Position numbers and translations under genes: made by a program. Positions 4,672 to 6,636 of a DNA stretch of 6,636 bases are shown here, in pieces. The DNA comes from Candidatus Aminicenantota bacterium. GTDB lineage: Bacteria > Acidobacteriota > B3-B38 > Guanabaribacteriales > B3-B38. How positions within the stretch are numbered: position 1 is the stretch's first letter; every line of letters begins with the position of its first letter. The stretch is from NCBI GenBank assembly GCA_029880275.1, contig JAOUOQ010000106.1, positions 1 through 6,636 of the forward strand, in the 5' to 3' direction. The notes beneath the pieces were generated by a model, which searched no databases, was not told the origin of the DNA, and was given only the letters and a program-made list of their open reading frames with translations.

Positions 4672-6636
4672 ATGAATATCAGAACCGTGACGAGATGCAT
4701 TATTCTTTTAATTCTATCCTATTTTTTGTTGGCTTCAGGATGGGCAGCTCCTTCGTTCAGGGAAGGGGAGCTACCCCTCGCTTACCCTTGGAAGGAGGTT
4801 GTGATTGATGCGCTGGAGAGTCAGAGCTGGCACGGGATTGTCTTTGCCAGCCCCGAGCGCACCCTGTTTGCCATCCGTTTTGCTATCTACTACCAGGGGA
4901 AGCTGTTAGATGGGCTCAATGTCTATTTTGCGATGAGCCGAGTTGGTCCTCACGCCCCTGATGGCTCTTACTCCCTGCTGGAGATAGACCCCACCCTGGG
5001 TCTGGAGGTCACCACACCGCTGGAGGAAGCTAAGGAAACACCTCTCCTCCGCCGTGACCTCATACCCACTCCGCCATCTCCTCGGGTGCGGATAGAATGG
5101 TCACGGATAGACGAAACCACCGTGGTAGGGAGGGTCACTGCTCCCTTTGATTGTCAGGTGATGGTGGAGGCTTTCTGCCCATGGAGCTTCCAGGGGAGCT
5201 ATCGCATAGCGGATGAAGGAGATGCCATCAACGGGAGCTCTCTGGCACCTTCGCGTCGCTATGGGGATTTCGCCCTGGTAGTTGACGAACAAGCCGATGA
5301 CAGCGGCACCTTCCCCAGCCTCCAGATTCTTTATAGGGAGGTAAAAACAGAGGGGAAGCTCACAGATAGGGGAGGTCAGCCAGTGGCTGCTCTCATGTAT
5401 CAGATGAAGGACAGGGAGGCTTTGCACTTTGCCGCCCGCATCGGTATGGAATTTCAGAACCTCTCTTCTTCATTAAGGGGATTAAACACCCCTCGGAACA
5501 TTGCCTCCATTTTAGAAGAGAAGAGAAGGAGGTATGAGGAACACCGGGTCAAAACCGAGGGGCTTTTCGCCCAGACCGCCGAATCCCTGACTAATAATCT
5601 GGGGTGGATGATTCTTTATCAGCCCGATACCGGGGGTCGCTACATCCCCGCTGGTCGGCGATGGATCTTCCCCCGGCTGGACAATACTCTGGATGATTGG
5701 ACCATCTTTGAATGGGACAGCTTTTTCAACGCCCTTGAGTTAGCTCTTGAAGACAAGGAGATGGCTTACTCCATGCTGCGGGAGGTGCTCAACATCATGT
5801 ATCCCCACGGGAACATACCCAACTGGCGCGGGGGAACCAGGGGAAGCCTCGACCGCTCTCAGCCTCCGGTGGGTGGCTACTGCACCTGGAAAGTTTATCT
5901 GCGGTGGGGTAAGGAGAAGGAGCTTCTCCGGATGGCATATCCCCGGCTTAAGAAGTGGCACAGCTGGTGGCTCAGCGATGCGGAGACAGGGAAGCCTCGT
6001 CGGGATGGGAATCAGGACGGTCTGCTGGAGTGGGGCGGCGACAAGGGGGAATATCTTCCCTCCTGGGATGACGCCTCGGGTCTGCAGAGGGCAATGTGGG
6101 AATCGGGTATGGACGACTCCCCTTTATGGGATGAGGCTACCTATGATGAGGAAAGCTGGACTATGAGGCTCAACGCCCTCGACCTTAACTGCCTCTATGC
6201 CTTAGACTCCCGCTGCCTCGCCCTGATGGCGGAGGAGCTTAACCTTCCTCAGGAAGCCACCTATTATCGCCAAGAGTATGAAAGGCTGAAGGAGTTAATC
6301 AATACCAAAATGTGGGACGCCAAGACCGGCTTCTACTATGACCAGTACTGGGACGGAACGCTCTCCGGGGCTAAGGCTGCCTCCTCCTTTTATCCGCTGC
6401 TGGCTGGTGTGGCTTCGCCTCAGCAGGCGGACCAGGTGGTCACGCATCTGCTCAACGAGAAGGAGTTCTGGGGCGATTATATTCTCCCCACTATATCCCG
6501 AGACCACCCATCCTTCAACGACCAGCAATACTGGCGGGGAACCATCTGGCCTCCGACCAACTACCTGGTGTATCAGGGGCTTAAGCATTACCGCTACGAC
6601 CAGATTGCCGCGCAATACGCCGAGCGGAGCGTGAGA
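4672..6636 (+). CDS. Exported GH63-type glycosidase, YgjK/mannosylglycerate-hydrolase-like (3' partial)
   Basis: The frame stays open from ATG 4672 to the window edge (655 residues), so the C-terminus is missing. A signal peptide is clear: basic residues (R4, R8), a hydrophobic core at about 9-21, and likely cleavage near A25/A26. Residues about 35-260 are probably an N-terminal beta-rich domain, followed by a charged helix (EEKRRRYEEHR, 282-292). The (alpha/alpha)6-barrel then begins. Motifs resembling the GH63 clan, including E. coli YgjK and mannosylglycerate hydrolases, are WDSFFNALE (348-356), GNIPNW (380-385), RSQPPVGGY (395-403), DGNQDGLLEWG (445-455), ESGMDDSPLWD (477-487) and QYWRGTIWPP (619-628). 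D481 (or D482) is the probable general acid. The expected general-base glutamate lies nearer the C-terminus and is not covered. Family members cleave alpha-glucosides, alpha-mannosides or glucosylglycerate-type compounds with inversion. The precise substrate cannot be read from this fragment. Pairing with the GH36 gene suggests joint use of an extracellular saccharide. Confidence 0.85.
   Translation, partial: MNIRTVTRCIILLILSYFLLASGWAAPSFREGELPLAYPWKEVVIDALESQSWHGIVFASPERTLFAIRFAIYYQGKLLDGLNVYFAMSRVGPHAPDGSYSLLEIDPTLGLEVTTPLEEAKETPLLRRDLIPTPPSPRVRIEWSRIDETTVVGRVTAPFDCQVMVEAFCPWSFQGSYRIADEGDAINGSSLAPSRRYGDFALVVDEQADDSGTFPSLQILYREVKTEGKLTDRGGQPVAALMYQMKDREALHFAARIGMEFQNLSSSLRGLNTPRNIASILEEKRRRYEEHRVKTEGLFAQTAESLTNNLGWMILYQPDTGGRYIPAGRRWIFPRLDNTLDDWTIFEWDSFFNALELALEDKEMAYSMLREVLNIMYPHGNIPNWRGGTRGSLDRSQPPVGGYCTWKVYLRWGKEKELLRMAYPRLKKWHSWWLSDAETGKPRRDGNQDGLLEWGGDKGEYLPSWDDASGLQRAMWESGMDDSPLWDEATYDEESWTMRLNALDLNCLYALDSRCLALMAEELNLPQEATYYRQEYERLKELINTKMWDAKTGFYYDQYWDGTLSGAKAASSFYPLLAGVASPQQADQVVTHLLNEKEFWGDYILPTISRDHPSFNDQQYWRGTIWPPTNYLVYQGLKHYRYDQIAAQYAERSVR

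Noticed and set aside
5747..6166. 139-codon frame on the plus strand inside the GH63-type gene
   Set aside because: It is another frame of the same DNA. The GH63 frame carries family motifs throughout this stretch, while this frame gives an arginine- and glycine-rich product with no motif.

Overview
The window reads as bacterial chromosomal DNA of moderate GC content. It is densely coded on the + strand, with Shine-Dalgarno sites, one strong sigma70-type promoter and signal peptides on two large glycosidases. Arginine codons AGG and CGG are frequent. Nothing in it fixes the taxon. The mix of small helical orphan, solo B3/4 protein and exported glycosidases would fit an uncultured lineage such as Chloroflexota, but that is a guess. 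I see no rRNA, tRNA, CRISPR array, transposase or phage gene.

Layout. 1-168 is the 3' end of a small membrane protein gene (LiaF/DUF5668-like). 169-556 is a non-coding stretch. It ends in a TTGACA-N17-TATAAA promoter (452-480), a perfect 8-bp inverted repeat (496-527) and a good ribosome binding site. 557-913 encodes an all-helical 118-residue protein I do not recognise. 977-1681 encodes a solo B3/4 domain protein, related to the editing domain of the phenylalanyl-tRNA synthetase beta chain. 1755-4589 encodes a 944-residue exported alpha-galactosidase-like protein (GH36), with a galactose-binding-like jelly roll inserted between its catalytic barrel and C-terminal beta-sandwich. 4672 to the window end encodes an exported GH63-type (YgjK/mannosylglycerate-hydrolase-like) glycosidase whose 3' end lies outside the window.

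How the genes may work together. The GH36 and GH63 genes are 82 bp apart on one strand, both have N-terminal export signals, and no strong terminator separates them. They probably form a small saccharide-degrading unit acting outside the cytoplasmic membrane on alpha-linked galactosides and glucosides or mannosides. The two genes upstream have no evident link to sugar metabolism. The gap before GH36 (1682-1754) holds two consecutive hairpins, the second overlapping the GH36 ribosome binding site, so the sugar genes may be a separately controlled unit. The most distinctive features are the domain architecture of the GH36 protein and the structured leaders of the 118-residue protein and the GH36 gene. 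I found no convincing evidence of a wholly new multi-gene system.
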